A DNA stretch of 64,000 nucleotides. Source: Cyanobacteria bacterium GSL.Bin1 (lineage in GTDB: Bacteria; Cyanobacteriota; Cyanobacteriia; Cyanobacteriales; Rubidibacteraceae). Below are positions 26,759-35,462 of this stretch, one piece after another. The first letter of the stretch is position 1. The number at the start of each line of letters is the position of its first letter. The translations under genes were made by a program, and so were the position numbers. The notes under the pieces are model-generated. The model did no database searches. It was not told the origin of the DNA and saw only the letters and a program-made list of their open reading frames with translations. Where the stretch lies: NCBI GenBank assembly GCA_009909085.1, contig JAAANX010000086.1, positions 1 through 64,000 of the forward strand. Reading direction: 5' to 3'.

Positions 26759-29599
26759 TCACGAGTCTTGCGGATAATGTTGGGCGAGATACTGCTGTGC
26801 TTCGGCTTTCGTTTGGATAACACCATCAAGGGTCGCGTTTAAAAGGCTTTCTAAAATTTCCCGATATTGGGGTCCTGGCTTGTAACCTAAGGCTTTAAGG
26901 TCATTGCCATCTAATGGTGCTTTCAGTTGTGACCAATCCGTGAGATATTGCCAGATTCGTCTTCTGACCTTACGAGAAGTTTGAACAGCAGTTAAGACCA
27001 GTGTCGGTAACTTATACTGATGTAATACTTTTACCAGGGTTTGGGGACGATATCCCTCTTGAAAAAGCGTATTTTTAATCGGAATTTCAAGCGTACTTAA
27101 AGGTTGCTGCAGTAGATTCGCACGTTGCTGTTGTAACGTTTTGTACAGAGGAAGCGCTTCTGCCGGTGAGATATCTTCCGATAAATGGGTGGTAATGTTT
27201 GCTTTTGCAGTTTCCAGTTCTTTGAGGCGCTTAATACTATCACTAGGGAGTTCAAGTTGTGTCGCAACGGAAACTCGTTCTTCTGTAGCGGGTAAATAAG
27301 CAAGAATCACTTCTAATCGCATTTGCCAATGCGTTAGTGTATGGTCTGGATCAAAGCGTTTTAAACACCGTCCCAAAAATTGCACTTGCCACCACAACTG
27401 TTCATCTAACTCTAACTGGGGATGTAGACAACGCAGGGCGGTTAAATCGGATAATAACTGCAGGGCCGGTCGCCAGTAAGGGGATTCTAGAATATATTTG
27501 AGTTCTGCTTTCAGGCGGGTTTGGAGGGCAGGGGCTTTGCCATTTTCGGTCCGAGAGCGATCATACGCCCCACTGGCGATCGCGTAACGAATATATTGTT
27601 CGGTTTGCGGTTCAATTTCAAAGCCCAGACGCACCGCAAACTTGACAGCACGATAAATCCGAGTCGGATCTTCAATAAAGCTATTGGCGTGGAGAACCCG
27701 GACTAAGCGCGATCGCAGATCAATCAAGCCGCCAAAGAAGTCCAACAGTTCCCCACTTTTCGGTGGCGTTAACCGAATCGCTAAGGCATTAATGGTAAAA
27801 TCGCGGCGATATAAGTCTTGACGGATGGAACTGGCTTCAACTTCTGGATTCGCTGCCGGATAAGGATAAAATTCCGTTCTCGCCGTGGCAATATCCACCC
27901 ACAGGGAATCTAATTCAGGATGATTATGCCACAGTAACGCTGCGGTTTGAAACTCCCCATGCACTTCTAACCGAACAGGGGGATAATCATTTTGCAGCGC
28001 CTTGGCTAATTCCACACCTGCCCCCACATCCGCAGCGCGATGAAAGCCATCCACCACTAAATCTATATCTTGCAAAAATAGCGGGGCGTTCGATTCCGTC
28101 GTCTGAGGCGGACTCGCCAGGAGAATATCCCGCACTGCCCCACCAACAATATAAAGATGCCAACCGCGCTTTTCTGCTGCTTCCGCTGCATTAGAAAGCA
28201 AATTCCAGAGGGCGGGTTGCAGACGATGCTTGAAATTAGGGAGTAAACAAGCGGAAATTAAAGATTTCTGGTCTTGATCGGAGTTATCAATCCCCCGTTC
28301 TTGATGGAGTTGCCGCAGGACATCGGTGCGGGTGACAATCCCGAGGAGTTGATTGTCTTTTAAAACCGGCAATCGTCCCACATCATAGGTGACCATGAGG
28401 TCTTCAATGTCTGGTAGCAGCGTATCCGGCGCGATCGTTTTCAGGTTACGAGTCATATAGCCGGTGACCGGGGCATGACCAAACCCATGATGGAGGGCAA
28501 GATCAAGATCGCGACGGGAAATAATACCGACCAATTGGTCCTTTTCATTCACTACCGATAACCCCGAATGTCCGTAACGAAGCAGAATGCGCTGGGCTTC
28601 AGCGATGGTGGTATTGGGGCGAATGGTACGCACCGGAGACGACATGAGTTCCTGGGCGGTGGGCGGATGCGGGATTTGCCCTTTGATCTGTGCAATCAGT
28701 TCCTGCAGCGTTGCTTCGGGATCAGCGGTTTTTAAGTTAGCAGAAGCCGCTTGACTATGCCCGCCGCCGCCAAATGGGGCGAGAATTTGATTTAAATTCA
28801 CTTTCGGGAGGCGCGATCGCGCAATTAAACTTCCTCGCGGTTCATTCCCATGAGCATAAGCGTGTAGCAGTAACAAGGCATCGGCTTCAATCACATCAAT
28901 TAGTCGTTCTGCGACGCTGGATAATCCCGGAACAAACTGCTCACTTTCGAGATGTACCCAAGCTAAGGTATAGCCTTGCACGGTTTCCATTTGCACCTGG
29001 TCTAAGGCTTCCGATAAAAACTGTTGCAACTGGGGGGAAAGACTCGGTTCCACATAATCGGCAATGACATTGATATTTGCCCCCACTGCCATTAACCAAG
29101 CCAAGGCTTCGGCATCACGGGGAGTCGTTTGGGGAAATGTAAGAGAACCCGTATCGCTATGAATTCCCAATGCCATCACGGTCGCTTCAATGGTAGTGAG
29201 GGATATACCCGCTTTTCTTAAGGCTTCGACAATCAGGGTTGTCGTTGCACCAACGTCATCAATGTGCGTCATCGTGGCAGGAATATCCCCTTGGAACGCA
29301 TGGTGATCATAGAGGATGACATTTTTCAGTTGCGGCAGATCGAACCAACTTTGGGCTTTGCCAACGCGATCGCGCTGCTGGGTATCCACCACAATTAATG
29401 TCTCAATTTCTTCCGGGTGAACACTACGTCGTTCGATAACTGCTAATTCATCCCGATGTAAGGCTAAAAAAGATTGGACTCCCGGATGCGCCCCACCCGT
29501 TAACACCAGTTTTGCCCCCGCATAAAGACGAGTCAATCCCACCGCTGCGCCAAGAGCGTCAAAATCAGCAGTTTGGTGGCATAAAATTAAAGTAAGCAT
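26759..29599 (-). CDS. DHH-CBS-poly(A) polymerase/tRNA nucleotidyltransferase fusion
   Basis: Encodes 946 residues with three modules. Residues about 1-305 are a DHH/DHHA1 phosphoesterase: TADFDALGAAVGLTRLY, VVDTQQRDR, LYDHHAFQGD, HSDTGSLTFP and FGGGGHSQAA supply the metal ligands. About 312-430 are two CBS domains (MSSPVRTIRPNTTIAEAQRI, MTRNLKTIAPDTLLPDIEDL), which usually bind adenine nucleotides. About 470-940 are a class II tRNA nucleotidyltransferase/poly(A) polymerase with YIVGGAVRDILL, DIDLVVDG, RRDFTINALAIRL and DPTRIYRAVKFAVRLGFEI. Cyanobacteria are known to encode this fusion; it probably matures tRNA 3' ends (CCA or A addition), while the DHH part may hydrolyse short oligonucleotides or a cyclic dinucleotide. 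Confidence 0.9.
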   Translation of the reverse strand: MLTLILCHQTADFDALGAAVGLTRLYAGAKLVLTGGAHPGVQSFLALHRDELAVIERRSVHPEEIETLIVVDTQQRDRVGKAQSWFDLPQLKNVILYDHHAFQGDIPATMTHIDDVGATTTLIVEALRKAGISLTTIEATVMALGIHSDTGSLTFPQTTPRDAEALAWLMAVGANINVIADYVEPSLSPQLQQFLSEALDQVQMETVQGYTLAWVHLESEQFVPGLSSVAERLIDVIEADALLLLHAYAHGNEPRGSLIARSRLPKVNLNQILAPFGGGGHSQAASANLKTADPEATLQELIAQIKGQIPHPPTAQELMSSPVRTIRPNTTIAEAQRILLRYGHSGLSVVNEKDQLVGIISRRDLDLALHHGFGHAPVTGYMTRNLKTIAPDTLLPDIEDLMVTYDVGRLPVLKDNQLLGIVTRTDVLRQLHQERGIDNSDQDQKSLISACLLPNFKHRLQPALWNLLSNAAEAAEKRGWHLYIVGGAVRDILLASPPQTTESNAPLFLQDIDLVVDGFHRAADVGAGVELAKALQNDYPPVRLEVHGEFQTAALLWHNHPELDSLWVDIATARTEFYPYPAANPEVEASSIRQDLYRRDFTINALAIRLTPPKSGELLDFFGGLIDLRSRLVRVLHANSFIEDPTRIYRAVKFAVRLGFEIEPQTEQYIRYAIASGAYDRSRTENGKAPALQTRLKAELKYILESPYWRPALQLLSDLTALRCLHPQLELDEQLWWQVQFLGRCLKRFDPDHTLTHWQMRLEVILAYLPATEERVSVATQLELPSDSIKRLKELETAKANITTHLSEDISPAEALPLYKTLQQQRANLLQQPLSTLEIPIKNTLFQEGYRPQTLVKVLHQYKLPTLVLTAVQTSRKVRRRIWQYLTDWSQLKAPLDGNDLKALGYKPGPQYREILESLLNATLDGVIQTKAEAQQYLAQHYPQDS

Positions 29600-29717
29600 G
29601 AATGAATTAAGAGTTCCGCAAGGGATATATTTAGTGTAAACAGTTTCTCTTCTCTATTCAGTTAACAAAACCGAGTCTCAAAATTAAAAATGTACCCAAT
29701 TTTAATTTTCTTGGATT

Positions 29718-29984
29718 TTGAGCAACCAAATTGGATTGGCTTACTATTATTTAATTGGTGAGGGAGAACGTCCATCAAAAACTCAATATTGCACCTGGTA
29801 TTTTGGAGAAGATATTGAGGTTAATCTTCAATCTTTATCGAAGTTGATGAAAATAGCTAACAGAATTAGCTTGTGCTACTCAGAAATATCAGAGGAGCAT
29901 GAGAAGCCAAGCCAAATCTTCTCCAACCGAATTAAAGCCCAAAGTTTCCTTAACCGTTGGGTCAAATGGGTGGATTCCAGATAG
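29718..29984 (+). CDS. Doubtful small hypothetical protein
   Basis: An 88-codon frame starting at TTG, with no ribosome-binding site and no ATG near its beginning. The product would be rich in aromatic residues (GLAYYYLIGEGERPSKTQYC), resembles nothing I recognise, and ends in KWVDSR. AT-rich composition and the missing start suggest a decayed or truncated gene as readily as a real one. G-rich repeats follow it immediately. Confidence 0.3.
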   Translation: MSNQIGLAYYYLIGEGERPSKTQYCTWYFGEDIEVNLQSLSKLMKIANRISLCYSEISEEHEKPSQIFSNRIKAQSFLNRWVKWVDSR

Positions 29985-29997
29985 CCGGTTTGGATTG

Positions 29998-30115
29998 AGA
30001 CGGGGTTAGGTTTTCGGGATTCGGGGATAGGGGTCAAGAAGGTTTTAGGGGATAGGGAATCGGGGTTAGGGATTCAGTAACTCCAAGGATCCCTAACACC
30101 CAACCCCCTTCCCCA
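29998..30115. repeat. G-rich degenerate repeat region
   Basis: Several related G-rich words recur (GGGGTTAGG, GGGGATAGGGG, GGGGATAGGGA, GGGGTTAGGG), followed by a C-rich stretch (CCCTAACACCCAACCCCC) that is complementary to them. The two halves could fold into a large imperfect hairpin around 30060-30118. It sits between a doubtful gene and the 3' end of the ferredoxin gene. Confidence 0.55.
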
Positions 30116-30123
30116 ACCCCGCT

Positions 30124-30492
30124 TTAGTCTTCATCTAAGGGAATACCAAACAAGACTTTGCCTTTCCCAAAGTAGCGACCAAATTGTAATTCATAGACCT
30201 CATCCTCATCTTGTGTTTCCACTTTCAAATCAGAACGAGGATATCCGACACAAAGAAGGTTATATCCCTCTTCTTGTAGCTGGGTGGATAAGCCCATTGC
30301 TTCTGGATGATCAATTTCTCCTGCGAGGCGTCGCACCGCACAAGTCGTGCAAGCCCCATTCCGACAGGAAAAGGGGAGCGTAATCCCCTGTTCTTCCAGA
30401 CTTTTGAGAATATATTGATCATCCGGAATCATCGCTGTTTGTTCGATTCCGTTTTGACGATCATGAATGTAAATCGTGTAATAGCGTGTCAT
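30124..30492 (-). CDS. [2Fe-2S] plant-type ferredoxin with C-terminal extension
   Basis: Encodes 122 residues from the ATG at 30492; a longer frame from 30570 would add 26 residues that do not fit the family. The cluster ligands are in CRNGACTTC followed by LLC about 30 residues later, the C-x4-C-x2-C-x~29-C pattern. The N-terminal YYTIYIHDRQNGIEQTAMIP is the ferredoxin beta-grasp. Compared with the main photosynthetic ferredoxin (about 97 residues), it has roughly 20 extra C-terminal residues (ELQFGRYFGKGKVLFGIPLD), as seen in minor cyanobacterial ferredoxins. It likely transfers electrons in the cytosol; the partner is unknown. It is divergent from tRNA-Ser. Confidence 0.9.
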   Translation of the reverse strand: MTRYYTIYIHDRQNGIEQTAMIPDDQYILKSLEEQGITLPFSCRNGACTTCAVRRLAGEIDHPEAMGLSTQLQEEGYNLLCVGYPRSDLKVETQDEDEVYELQFGRYFGKGKVLFGIPLDED

Positions 30493-30574
30493 CAGAAATT
30501 TTTTCAGAAATTGGGGCACAAATGTGCAAAACGTAGAACCTTTATTGTACAATTGTAAATCGCGGTACAAACCG

Positions 30575-30661
30575 GGAGAGGTGGCCGAGTGGTTTAAGGC
30601 GCAGCACTGGAAATGCTGTATAGGGGCAACTCTATCGAGGGTTCGAATCCCTCCCTCTCCG
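30575..30661 (+). tRNA. tRNA-Ser (anticodon GGA)
   Basis: The acceptor stem pairs GGAGAGG (30575-30581) with CCTCTCC (30654-30660), discriminator G. The anticodon arm CAGCA-CTGGAAA-TGCTG gives GGA, reading UCC and UCU. A long variable arm and GTTCGAATC T-loop are present, typical of type II tRNA-Ser. CCA is not encoded, so it must be added by a nucleotidyltransferase. Confidence 0.95.
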
Positions 30662-30687
30662 CTTTTAAGCTTGAGTGCGGATGTGAT

Positions 30688-31275
30688 TTAACGATAGATT
30701 GATTGTCCTTCTCCCGGAAAAATAGAGAGTTCACTCGGACTAATTTCTTCACCGGAAGTTACCTCAATCTCTCCATTCCAGTCTTCAATCGATAAAAGCT
30801 TGCCGTCTTCGCTTTCATAATCAAAGTAATGACATTGTTCTGCTTGCCGATTTAAGACAGACCCTTCTCGTTTCATCTTAGCGACACCAGAGTCAATACA
30901 GCGATAGGTCTTCCCTTCAAAGGTCAAGGGATTAGGCGGATTACGGGGGATATCTAAGTTACGGGTGGGTTGTAACCAACTCAATTCAATGCGATCATCC
31001 TCTTCCACAGATAACCAACGGATATCTTGTTGATCCTGTAATAAATATTCGAGCCAGGTAAAGCCATCTTCCTCGTAAATCAGTTTTCCTTCGACCACCC
31101 AGTCTCGTCCAAAGTATTCCACAATATCTCCGAGTTGGAGGTTAAAAATTGTGCGATGTTCGGGGGCATGATTTTCGGTTGTATCCGTCTGAGGAGACTG
31201 GTTACGTTGACGTAAAAAGAGGTAGATTCCCAGGACAATCAGAAGAATAATAACGAGTAAAGTGAGAACAAACAT
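30688..31275 (-). CDS. DUF4178 membrane-anchored protein
   Basis: Encodes 195 residues. One N-terminal transmembrane helix (about 2-22, LLVIILLIVLGIYLFL) is followed by a charged linker and a soluble domain: LQLGDIVEYFGRDWVVEGKL, then WLEYLLQDQQDIRWLSVEED, and YFDYESEDGKLLSIEDW. This fits DUF4178, a family often found beside polyamine-synthase-like and DUF350 membrane proteins. Here it starts 24 bp after the stop of the spermidine-synthase-like gene, so they are probably cotranscribed. The function is unknown; a role at the membrane with the neighbouring enzyme is inferred. Confidence 0.8.
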   Translation of the reverse strand: MFVLTLLVIILLIVLGIYLFLRQRNQSPQTDTTENHAPEHRTIFNLQLGDIVEYFGRDWVVEGKLIYEEDGFTWLEYLLQDQQDIRWLSVEEDDRIELSWLQPTRNLDIPRNPPNPLTFEGKTYRCIDSGVAKMKREGSVLNRQAEQCHYFDYESEDGKLLSIEDWNGEIEVTSGEEISPSELSIFPGEGQSIYR

Positions 31276-31299
31276 AATCTTTTTCTGTTACTACACTCA

Positions 31300-32808
31300 C
31301 TAATATAAAACCCAGCGCCGATCGCGCTCATAATTGACAATTACCGGATGGGCCAAAGTATTCACTTCCACCTCCGCCAGCATTAGATCTTTGGGCAGGA
31401 CAAATAAACTGGATAACACAGTTGGAGAAAGAAAACGAGTGTTAATAGGAATTTGGTTAACGTTTTCCGGCTGAAACGGGGTTTTTGTCGCTAAAACAAA
31501 CCCCCAAGGGCCAAAACTGGGAACATTTACCGTATAAGGATGAACTTCAAATGCAGTTGCTTGCAGGGTAGTCGCAATACAAGAAAAAGCTTTTGGTGCA
31601 AAAAACGGGCTACTGCCTTGGGTGACGAAAACTCCTGTAGCAGAGAGATGCGCTTGTAATTGCCGATAAAACCCGAGAGAATAGAGTTTAGCTAAAACGT
31701 TACGGTCTGGATCGGGAAAATCAGCAATAATCACATCAAATGTGCTATCAATTTGAGAAATTAACTGAAACGCATCCCCATAGCGTACCTTCACTCTCGC
31801 ATCAGTCAACGCTTTTTGATTGGCTTGTACTAAGGCAGGATAGGTTTTTGCCCATTCCACAACTTTCGGATCCAGTTCAATCAACGTGACCGTTTTCACG
31901 CTATCCCATTTCAAAATTTCCCGTAACGCTAAGCCATCGCCAGCGCCTAACAGTAAAACATTTTTCGGTTCCGCAACTGCACTCAGCGCCGGATGAACGA
32001 GCGCCTCATGATATCGATACTCATCACTAGTTGAAAACTGCAAATCCCCATCGAGAAACAAGCGAACATCACTCCCCCGTCGGGTTAAAACTAACCGTTG
32101 ATAGCTTGACTGTGCTTGTTGAACAATCGGTGCGCCGTAGAGGTTTTCCTCTAACCGTTGACTAAAAGGAACCACTATCACGGCAAACAGAGTTAATAAA
32201 AGCGCGAGCGTCAGACCCAATAGTCGCCATTGGCGTAACTGGGGAAAGGCACGTCCTAATAAGAAGACCATGACGGCGGGGAAAATCCCCAAAATTGCAG
32301 CTGCTGGGAACATTCCCACTAAAGGTAACAAGATCACAGGAAACGCTAACGCCCCCACTAATGCCCCAAAGTAATCCATTGCTAACACCCCGGCCAGGGC
32401 ATCTTTTACTCCTTCTTCAGCTTCCACCATCCGCGTTAACAGTGGAATTTCTAACCCAGCTAAAGTGCCTAAAATGAGAGTGACAAGGGCTAATCCTAGC
32501 CAAATTTCTCCGCCAACAATAAACAGAATAAATAAGCTGAGGGGTAATACGGCATTAAGGGGGGCAATCAGTAGTTCTACTGTCATAAACGTGGTTAACA
32601 GGGTGTCTCCCTTGTTGCCAATAAAGCGACTGAGATAAGATCCCACACCCATCGCAGCCAGAAATCCCCCGAGGGCAATACCGTAAGAGAGGGCCTCATT
32701 CCCAACCAAGTAACTGGCTAAAGTCCCTAAAAGCAGTTCGCTGGCTAAGCCACTAGCCGAAGAAATGGCAGCAGACAAAAGGAGAAGATTCTGTTGTTGA
32801 GGCGTCAT
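31300..32808 (-). CDS. Membrane-embedded spermidine-synthase-like protein
   Basis: Encodes 502 residues. About six transmembrane helices occupy residues 1-215, resembling an MFS-like half. A soluble aminopropyltransferase-like Rossmann domain follows, with PKNVLLLGAGDGLALREILK (AdoMet-binding glycine motif), VTLIELDPKVVEWAKTYPAL and DVIIADFPDPDRNVLAKLYS, the last carrying the catalytic aspartate. Proteins with this architecture are annotated as polyamine aminopropyltransferases, but activity on polyamines is rarely demonstrated. A speD gene lies far away at 49893. It is paired with the DUF4178 gene downstream. Confidence 0.87.
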   Translation of the reverse strand: MTPQQQNLLLLSAAISSASGLASELLLGTLASYLVGNEALSYGIALGGFLAAMGVGSYLSRFIGNKGDTLLTTFMTVELLIAPLNAVLPLSLFILFIVGGEIWLGLALVTLILGTLAGLEIPLLTRMVEAEEGVKDALAGVLAMDYFGALVGALAFPVILLPLVGMFPAAAILGIFPAVMVFLLGRAFPQLRQWRLLGLTLALLLTLFAVIVVPFSQRLEENLYGAPIVQQAQSSYQRLVLTRRGSDVRLFLDGDLQFSTSDEYRYHEALVHPALSAVAEPKNVLLLGAGDGLALREILKWDSVKTVTLIELDPKVVEWAKTYPALVQANQKALTDARVKVRYGDAFQLISQIDSTFDVIIADFPDPDRNVLAKLYSLGFYRQLQAHLSATGVFVTQGSSPFFAPKAFSCIATTLQATAFEVHPYTVNVPSFGPWGFVLATKTPFQPENVNQIPINTRFLSPTVLSSLFVLPKDLMLAEVEVNTLAHPVIVNYERDRRWVLY

Positions 32809-32996
32809 ATTTAGGGGAAGTTTAGATGCAAATGGATCAATGTTTGCTACCAGTTGATTCGGAGGAGAGAGAAACCAGTAACAAATGAATGAATGACTAA
32901 TGCCACAATTTTATTTGACTCAAATTATAGGACGAGACTGGCACTCAATCCAAAATTGGGGACGGAATTTCTCTGTGCTGCGTTCCTAAACTTCCT

Positions 32997-35285
32997 TCAT
33001 TTTTCCGACTCAGTAATGAGCTGCTGTACTTTTTCAATTACTGTTTCCAGATGGAGGGGTTTAGCAATATAGTCATCTGCCCCTGCTTCTAAACACCGAT
33101 CGCGATCGCCAGGCATCGCCATCGCGGTAATGGCAATTACAGGAATCTCTTGCCAGTGGGGAGTGGTTCGCAGTTGCTGCAACAGTTCAAAGCCATCCAC
33201 TTCTGGCAGTTGAATATCCAATAAGATCAAATGGGGCAGTAGTTCGCGCGATCGCAATTCTGCAGCAATCAGTTGCTGCATCGTTCGCCCGTCATAAATG
33301 ACTTCTACCGCATATCCTTCTAATTCCAACACCTGACAAATTAAGGCTTGATTAAATGGTTGATCTTCAACGACTAAAATCCGTGGACTATTGGTGGGAT
33401 CGGGCTGGTCTTGACCGAAGTGACGATTAAGGTCATCTGGTGTTTCCTCTTCTCCCACCGCCGGTGATAAGTCTGGTTTTTCTGTTCGTAACTCGGTTAA
33501 GGGTAGCCAAACCCGAAAACAACTGCCCTGATTTTCCTCAGACTCCACAGAAACGGTTCCCCCATGCAACTCGGCGAGACGTTTGGTCAGCGCTAGACCT
33601 AACCCCGTCCCTTCATGGCGACGAGTGAGGGAAGAATCCACTTGTTGAAACGGGCGGAACAATAATCCTTGCTTTTCCTTGGGAATCCCAATGCCTGTGT
33701 CAGAAACTTCTAGACATAAGTAAGGGGTACTGTCATTGACCGGACTGCGATCAGGACGAATTTCTTGTAACAATTGATGTCCATAGCGTAAATTGCCACT
33801 GAGTTTGACTTTCCCTTCTTCAGGGGTGAATTTAATGGCATTCGAGAGCAAATTAATTAAAATCTGTCGTACTCGTCGCTCATCTAGCTGCACTTGTTCA
33901 ACTTGATAATCCAATTCCAGTGACAACGCAATCCGTTTTTTGTCGGCGCGGGGTTGGACCATCCGCATACACTGGCTACATAAACTATGGATGACGACTG
34001 GCTTTAATTCTAATTCGGTTTTTCCAGCCTCAATTTTGGACAGATCGAGAATATCGTTAATTAACTGGAGTAAGTGTTCACCGCTGCGTTTAATGGCTTT
34101 CACTTGCTTGAGTTGGTTATCACTCAACGGTTCTTTCCGTTGTCGTTCCAGGAGATCGGCAAAACCTAAAATACTATTAAGCGGTGTGCGTAGTTCATGA
34201 GACATTGAAGCCAAGAATTCTGACTTCATCTGTGAGGCTTGGGCTAAATCTTCATTCGCTTGACGGAGATTTTGCTGGACTTGTGCTCGTTCAATGGCAA
34301 CCCCTAAAGCCCGACACGCAGCTAACACCATATCTTCTTGTAGCTGATTTTGCAGGGGATTTTCTGAGCGCGATTCTAAAGTTAAAACCCCAATAATATC
34401 ACCACTATGTCCGGGAATGGGGAAAATTCCCAGTTGCCCAATCCCAGGATGACGAAAGGCAGCAACAGCTTGGGGATGATTGGCATAATTTTCAACAAAT
34501 AAGGGTTTCCCTGTTTCCACAACTTGCCACAGTAGTCCTTGTCCGTAAGGAATTCCTGCTTCCATTTGTGCTTCCATATCTGGAATGGACTCACCATAAG
34601 TGGCAATAAATTGAGAAGTCATTTCATTAACCAGTAGCCCAGCTTGACGCTCATCGCCGTCACCTGTAATGACTTTGACATCACCAAAGGCAGCATTAGT
34701 GGTTTCAATCAGATAAGAGAGAGCAAATTGACCAATTTCTTCAATATCGGTAGCAGGTTGGAGACGTTCGGTTAATCCTAACAGAAAAGTGAGTCGTCTG
34801 AGTTCCCGATTCAGGAGATCCTGGGAGTCATCCGTTCCCCGGAATTCAATTCCGGGGCTTGCGGATGACCGTTGGTCGAAATTATTTGTCAGTTGCCGAA
34901 TGTTAAGTATGTACCCGCCGCTGGGAGTCGCTGTCACCAGAATCTGCAAGTTTTCTCCTGAACCGAGCTCGATCGCGCAAGGGGTTGGATTGGAGTCGGC
35001 ATTTTGGATCAGATCTGCAAGCATTTGGTGCTGTCTCGCTGGCCAATTGCTTTTCCTGGCCATGGCATCTAAAATGTTCCTGCCAGAAGGATTTTGTGCC
35101 AGCCAGTCGGGGGACAATTCACTCAAGTCTAAAAACACTTGGTTATAGTTAATCAGCTGATCGCTGCTGTCAAAGAGCGCGATCGCGCGATCAACTTGAT
35201 TAAGAATTAAGGCTTGTTGCTCCTGTAATTGCTTTAACTCGGACTCCAGCGATTCTGATGACATTCCCAAACTTAGATCAATCAA
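32997..35285 (-). CDS. Hybrid sensor histidine kinase (PAS-like, GAF, HisKA, HATPase, receiver)
   Basis: Encodes 762 residues, with no transmembrane segment. A PAS-like region lies at about 20-130 (ALFDSSDQLINYNQVFLDLS), a GAF domain at about 170-330, then HisKA with FLASMSHELRTPLNSILGFA (phospho-acceptor His363). HATPase_c follows with ILINLLSNAIKFTPEEG, DTGIGIP and HEGTGLGLALTKRLAELHGG. A C-terminal receiver has RILVVEDQPFNQALICQVL and LILLDIQLPEVDG (phospho-Asp). It is a cytosolic hybrid kinase whose signal is probably sensed by GAF; no chromophore Cys motif is evident. A palindrome lies inside the PAS-GAF linker codons. No partner regulator is adjacent. Confidence 0.93.
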   Translation of the reverse strand: MIDLSLGMSSESLESELKQLQEQQALILNQVDRAIALFDSSDQLINYNQVFLDLSELSPDWLAQNPSGRNILDAMARKSNWPARQHQMLADLIQNADSNPTPCAIELGSGENLQILVTATPSGGYILNIRQLTNNFDQRSSASPGIEFRGTDDSQDLLNRELRRLTFLLGLTERLQPATDIEEIGQFALSYLIETTNAAFGDVKVITGDGDERQAGLLVNEMTSQFIATYGESIPDMEAQMEAGIPYGQGLLWQVVETGKPLFVENYANHPQAVAAFRHPGIGQLGIFPIPGHSGDIIGVLTLESRSENPLQNQLQEDMVLAACRALGVAIERAQVQQNLRQANEDLAQASQMKSEFLASMSHELRTPLNSILGFADLLERQRKEPLSDNQLKQVKAIKRSGEHLLQLINDILDLSKIEAGKTELELKPVVIHSLCSQCMRMVQPRADKKRIALSLELDYQVEQVQLDERRVRQILINLLSNAIKFTPEEGKVKLSGNLRYGHQLLQEIRPDRSPVNDSTPYLCLEVSDTGIGIPKEKQGLLFRPFQQVDSSLTRRHEGTGLGLALTKRLAELHGGTVSVESEENQGSCFRVWLPLTELRTEKPDLSPAVGEEETPDDLNRHFGQDQPDPTNSPRILVVEDQPFNQALICQVLELEGYAVEVIYDGRTMQQLIAAELRSRELLPHLILLDIQLPEVDGFELLQQLRTTPHWQEIPVIAITAMAMPGDRDRCLEAGADDYIAKPLHLETVIEKVQQLITESEK
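34827..34869. repeat. Two-tier palindrome within the histidine kinase gene
   Basis: GTCATCCG (34827-34834) pairs perfectly with CGGATGAC (34862-34869), and inside it CCCCGGAAT (34837-34845) pairs perfectly with ATTCCGGGG (34849-34857). Seventeen base pairs enclose a 3-nt loop with small internal bulges. On the minus strand it is translated in frame as SSASPGIEFRGTDD in the linker before the GAF domain. Confidence 0.85.
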
Positions 35286-35462
35286 CTAAATTTTATTGAA
35301 GGGCAATTCTTAAATCTTATCAGGGCGTGTTTTTCTCTGTCTTAAGCCTAGAGAAAGAATCTTGTCTTGATCTTCACTAGTTCTTGCAAAATTTTCTCTT
35401 TTTTGTCATCCTAGAATTAATGAATTGAGAATGATTTGCAGCGTTGAGTTGGGAGAAATGAC

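Noticed and set aside
30493-30570. N-terminal extension of the ferredoxin
   Set aside because: The extra 26 residues have no family match, and ATG 30492 starts exactly at the ferredoxin fold.
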